Shown here: positions 62,262 through 64,000 of the stretch, piece after piece
Numbering within the stretch: position 1 is the stretch's first letter
Layout of the letters: every line of letters begins with the position of its first letter
Source: Gimibacter soli
Lineage (GTDB): Bacteria > Pseudomonadota > Alphaproteobacteria > Sphingomonadales > Kordiimonadaceae
Assembly (NCBI RefSeq): GCF_028463845.1
Contig: NZ_CP116805.1
Span: 558,001-622,000 of the forward strand
Reading direction: 5' to 3'
DNA: 64,000 nucleotides
Position numbers and translations under genes: made by a program
Notes under the pieces: generated by a model
Database searches by the model: none
What the model saw: only the letters and a program-made list of their open reading frames with translations
Told to the model about the DNA's origin: nothing

Positions 62262-63269
62262 ATGCCCCCAGCCGGTCAGACCAAAGCTGCCTACCTGTTT
62301 TCGTGCGCCCTTGCCGTAGCGGCGATTTCCCTTCCCGCTGCTGCCGATATCCCGCCGGGTGCCAAGTCGATGCTTTCCACCGCAGCAAAGTCGGCCGAAC
62401 CCAAGGTTTTTCAGACCGTCCTGCAAACTGCACTGGCAACCTGGCCGGGTGAGCGCGAGGCGATCCTCGCCTATGCCGATGCGCTGAACACCGATCTTCT
62501 GACCGAACGCCAGCACACCGAGCTTACCGAAGTGCGCGAAGAGAAGGTTGCCGCCGAAGCGGCGCAGCGCGCGCGGGGCATGGTCTATTATATCGACCCC
62601 AAGCTCTGGGCCGGCCAGATCGATTTCGGTGCGGGCAAGACATCGGGTGACAGTAGCGAAACGGCAGCAACGGTTGGAGTCAGCTTCAAGCGGACTTTCG
62701 GCCCCAAGTGGGAACATGCGATCAACCTGCATTTCGACTATGCCCGCAACAACGAGGTCACGACCCGCGAGAAATATCTCGGCGACTATGAGGTCCTCTG
62801 GAAGAACTGGGAGAAGCTTTATCTCCTCAGCTTCACGGCTTTCGAGGTCGACCAGTTCTCGGGTTACGACTACCGCATCCTGCAGAACGTCGGTTTCGGT
62901 TACGAGGTCTTCAATAATGCGATCCAGCAGCTTCGCTTTGAAGGCGGCCCCGGTGTGCGCTTCAACAAGCTGAGCCTCACGAACGGTGCAATGCCGATCA
63001 CCGGCGACACCACCGAGACCGAAATCATCGCACGTCTCGCTGCTAGCTACAGCATCCAGCTGACCGAGGATATCTCGCTCAAGGACAAGGCAAGCGTGCT
63101 GCTCGGTGGCCTGTCGTCAAGCTTCGACAATCTTGTCGAGATGACAACGCGGATCAATTCGCACCTCGCCGGCAAGGCATCTTTCCAGTTCAAGCAGGAA
63201 AGCAATGCGCCCGAAGGCACGTCCGGCACCGATACGATCACGCGCCTGTCGCTGACCTATATGTTCTGA
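62262..63269 (+). CDS. DUF481 (YdiY-like) outer-membrane protein
   Basis: A 335-residue exported protein. The signal peptide ends near PAAADIPP (about residue 28). A helical stretch rich in Ala/Glu (about 50-105) is followed by a DUF481 beta-barrel region with alternating aromatic strands (WAGQIDFGAGKTSGDSSE, then WEHAINLHFDYARN) and a C-terminal Phe (LTYMF) for outer-membrane insertion. The family has been called salt-stress-induced outer-membrane protein. The transport role is unproven. An AGAGG lies 11 bases before the ATG at 62262. Confidence 0.85.
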   Translation: MPPAGQTKAAYLFSCALAVAAISLPAAADIPPGAKSMLSTAAKSAEPKVFQTVLQTALATWPGEREAILAYADALNTDLLTERQHTELTEVREEKVAAEAAQRARGMVYYIDPKLWAGQIDFGAGKTSGDSSETAATVGVSFKRTFGPKWEHAINLHFDYARNNEVTTREKYLGDYEVLWKNWEKLYLLSFTAFEVDQFSGYDYRILQNVGFGYEVFNNAIQQLRFEGGPGVRFNKLSLTNGAMPITGDTTETEIIARLAASYSIQLTEDISLKDKASVLLGGLSSSFDNLVEMTTRINSHLAGKASFQFKQESNAPEGTSGTDTITRLSLTYMF

Positions 63270-63282
63270 GACTTTGCCGCGT

Positions 63283-63693
63283 TCAGCGGCGGATCGGGAT
63301 TGAGCGGGTCGGGGTTTCCTCGGCCGGCCGCGTCAGGTCGATATTCAGAAGCCCGTTTTCCATGAAAGCGTCGGCGACCTCGATCCCGTCGGCGAGGACA
63401 AACTTGCGCATGAACTGACGGGCAGCAATACCCCGGTGCAGGAAGGTGCGGTCGTCGCTGTCGTCTTCCTGCCGGCCCCGGATCACCAGCTGGCGGGCTT
63501 CAAGCTGGATATCGATATCGTCCTGGGTGAAACCGGCAACCGCGAGGCTGATGCGCAGGCGGCCATCCGGCAGTTCTTCGATATTATAGGGCGGGAAACC
63601 GTCTCCCGTGCCGCGCGACGCGCTATCCAGCATCTGCTCCAGCCGTTCGAAGCCCAGCAGAAACGGGCTGTTGAACGATGAATTGCGCGGCAT
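63283..63693 (-). CDS. small heat-shock protein, Hsp20 family
   Basis: A 136-residue IbpA-like holdase chaperone that binds unfolding proteins in the cytoplasm. The N-terminus MPRNSSFNSPFLLGFERLEQ and the alpha-crystallin domain (about residues 35-122, ending VADAFMENGLLNIDLTRP) are present. The C-terminal tail carries the SIPI (I-x-I-like) anchoring motif. The ATG at 63693 has AGGAG upstream. A sigma-32-like promoter (63727-63755) lies 34 bases further up. Confidence 0.93.
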   Translation of the reverse strand: MPRNSSFNSPFLLGFERLEQMLDSASRGTGDGFPPYNIEELPDGRLRISLAVAGFTQDDIDIQLEARQLVIRGRQEDDSDDRTFLHRGIAARQFMRKFVLADGIEVADAFMENGLLNIDLTRPAEETPTRSIPIRR

Positions 63694-63726
63694 CGGCTGG
63701 CTCCTCTCCCTGTTGCACCTTCCCAA

Positions 63727-63755
63727 AAGTGGGGCGTCAACAGGGGGACGTCAAG
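63727..63755 (-). promoter_or_regulatory. sigma-32 (RpoH)-like promoter of hsp20
   Basis: On the minus strand CTTG (63755-63752) is followed by 17 bases and CCCCACTT (63734-63727), close to the RpoH consensus CTTGAA-N-CCCCATNT. The spacing equals that of the htpX promoter in this window. It lies 34 bases before the ATG. Confidence 0.7.
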
Positions 63756-63784
63756 GTTGCACGGCGCCGAATTCGGGCCGGCGA

Positions 63785-64000
63785 TTACTCGGCGTCAGTC
63801 GGCTTCTTGCCTTCCGAAGGCTCAGGCGGGCGGATCCAGCAATCGGTGCCGTTGGCCTTCAGCGCGTTGCACAGCTCCCGCGCTTCGGCAAGGGACTTCA
63901 GCGGACCGGCATTCAGACGGTAATAGAAGCCCGACGGCTTGGTGTCGCGCGTGCCGAAATCCACTTCCGAGCGGCGCGGTTCGATGCCGTTCAGGATATC
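63785..64000 (-). CDS. SPOR-domain protein, 3' end only
   Basis: The last 71 codons of a gene whose 5' part lies beyond the window. The sequence holds a SPOR signature (SGFYYRLNAGPLKSLAEA, then LCNALKANGTDCWI) that binds denuded septal peptidoglycan glycans. A short Pro/Glu/Lys tail and a TAA stop at 63785-63787 follow. SPOR proteins act at the division site or in envelope maintenance. The N-terminal domains are not visible here. Confidence 0.85.
   Translation of the reverse strand, partial: DILNGIEPRRSEVDFGTRDTKPSGFYYRLNAGPLKSLAEARELCNALKANGTDCWIRPPEPSEGKKPTDAE

Overview
The window is a chromosomal segment of a GC-rich alphaproteobacterium. The evidence is a 180-kDa-type NAD-glutamate dehydrogenase, a GAAC-N7-GAAC (alphaproteobacterial) LexA box in front of imuA-imuB-dnaE2, a DUF1674/SDHAF4 micro-protein, and a TonB receptor followed by SapC, a cupin-type oxygenase and a tryptophan-halogenase homologue. 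That last arrangement is typical of Caulobacterales, Sphingomonadales or Kordiimonadales-like bacteria, but I cannot fix the genus. No prophage, IS element, CRISPR array or rRNA was seen. One tRNA (Gly-GCC) is present.

Left part (1-18 kb). A truncated RTX/DUF4114 secreted protein is followed by an alpha/beta hydrolase and a small membrane protein. Next come thrS and infC (the latter with a probable AUA start), a PAS_5 protein with a LysR regulator, a pirin, a large operon of a PAS_5-type protein with NAD-GDH, a long-chain acyl-CoA ligase and an MscS channel.

Catabolic stretch (17.5-35.5 kb). An IclR regulator diverges from an operon of aldehyde dehydrogenase, two-subunit CoA-transferase and class-III aminotransferase. 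This set could turn an omega-amino acid into an acyl-CoA. A canonical promoter and an IclR-like inverted repeat lie between them. Downstream are an exported beta-propeller/CehA-McbA hydrolase, an S9 peptidase, an NhaC antiporter, a P1 (DmpA/BapA-type) aminopeptidase, a trimethylamine-dehydrogenase-family flavoprotein with a changed substrate pocket, a TauE/SafE exporter, an exported amidohydrolase and methylglyoxal synthase. Together they suggest peptide and amine scavenging.

TonB locus (35.5-44.5 kb). A promoter carrying two overlapping palindromes of LacI-family type precedes a TonB-dependent receptor. A strong hairpin follows, then tightly coupled sapC, JmjC/cupin oxygenase and FAD-dependent tryptophan-halogenase-like genes, and then an octaheme cytochrome c with HEAT/TPR-like C-terminus. 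This is the most interesting gene system in the window, because the substrate of the oxygenase and halogenase is not known.

SOS mutagenesis cassette (44.5-50 kb) and accessory patch (50-53 kb). imuA, imuB and dnaE2 lie behind a LexA box. The patch that follows holds a putative STAS-like protein, a probable M35-like (aspzincin) metallopeptidase, an unrecognised exported protein and tRNA-Gly.

Right part (53-64 kb). These are housekeeping and stress genes: a YbaK-type deacylase, thioredoxin CnoX, LON-like protein, Trm112-like protein, HtpX and Hsp20 (both behind sigma-32-like promoters), a CPBP membrane protease, SDHAF4, an unrecognised 565-residue protein, a HerA-like ATPase, an SDR, a DUF481 protein and the 3' end of a SPOR-domain gene.
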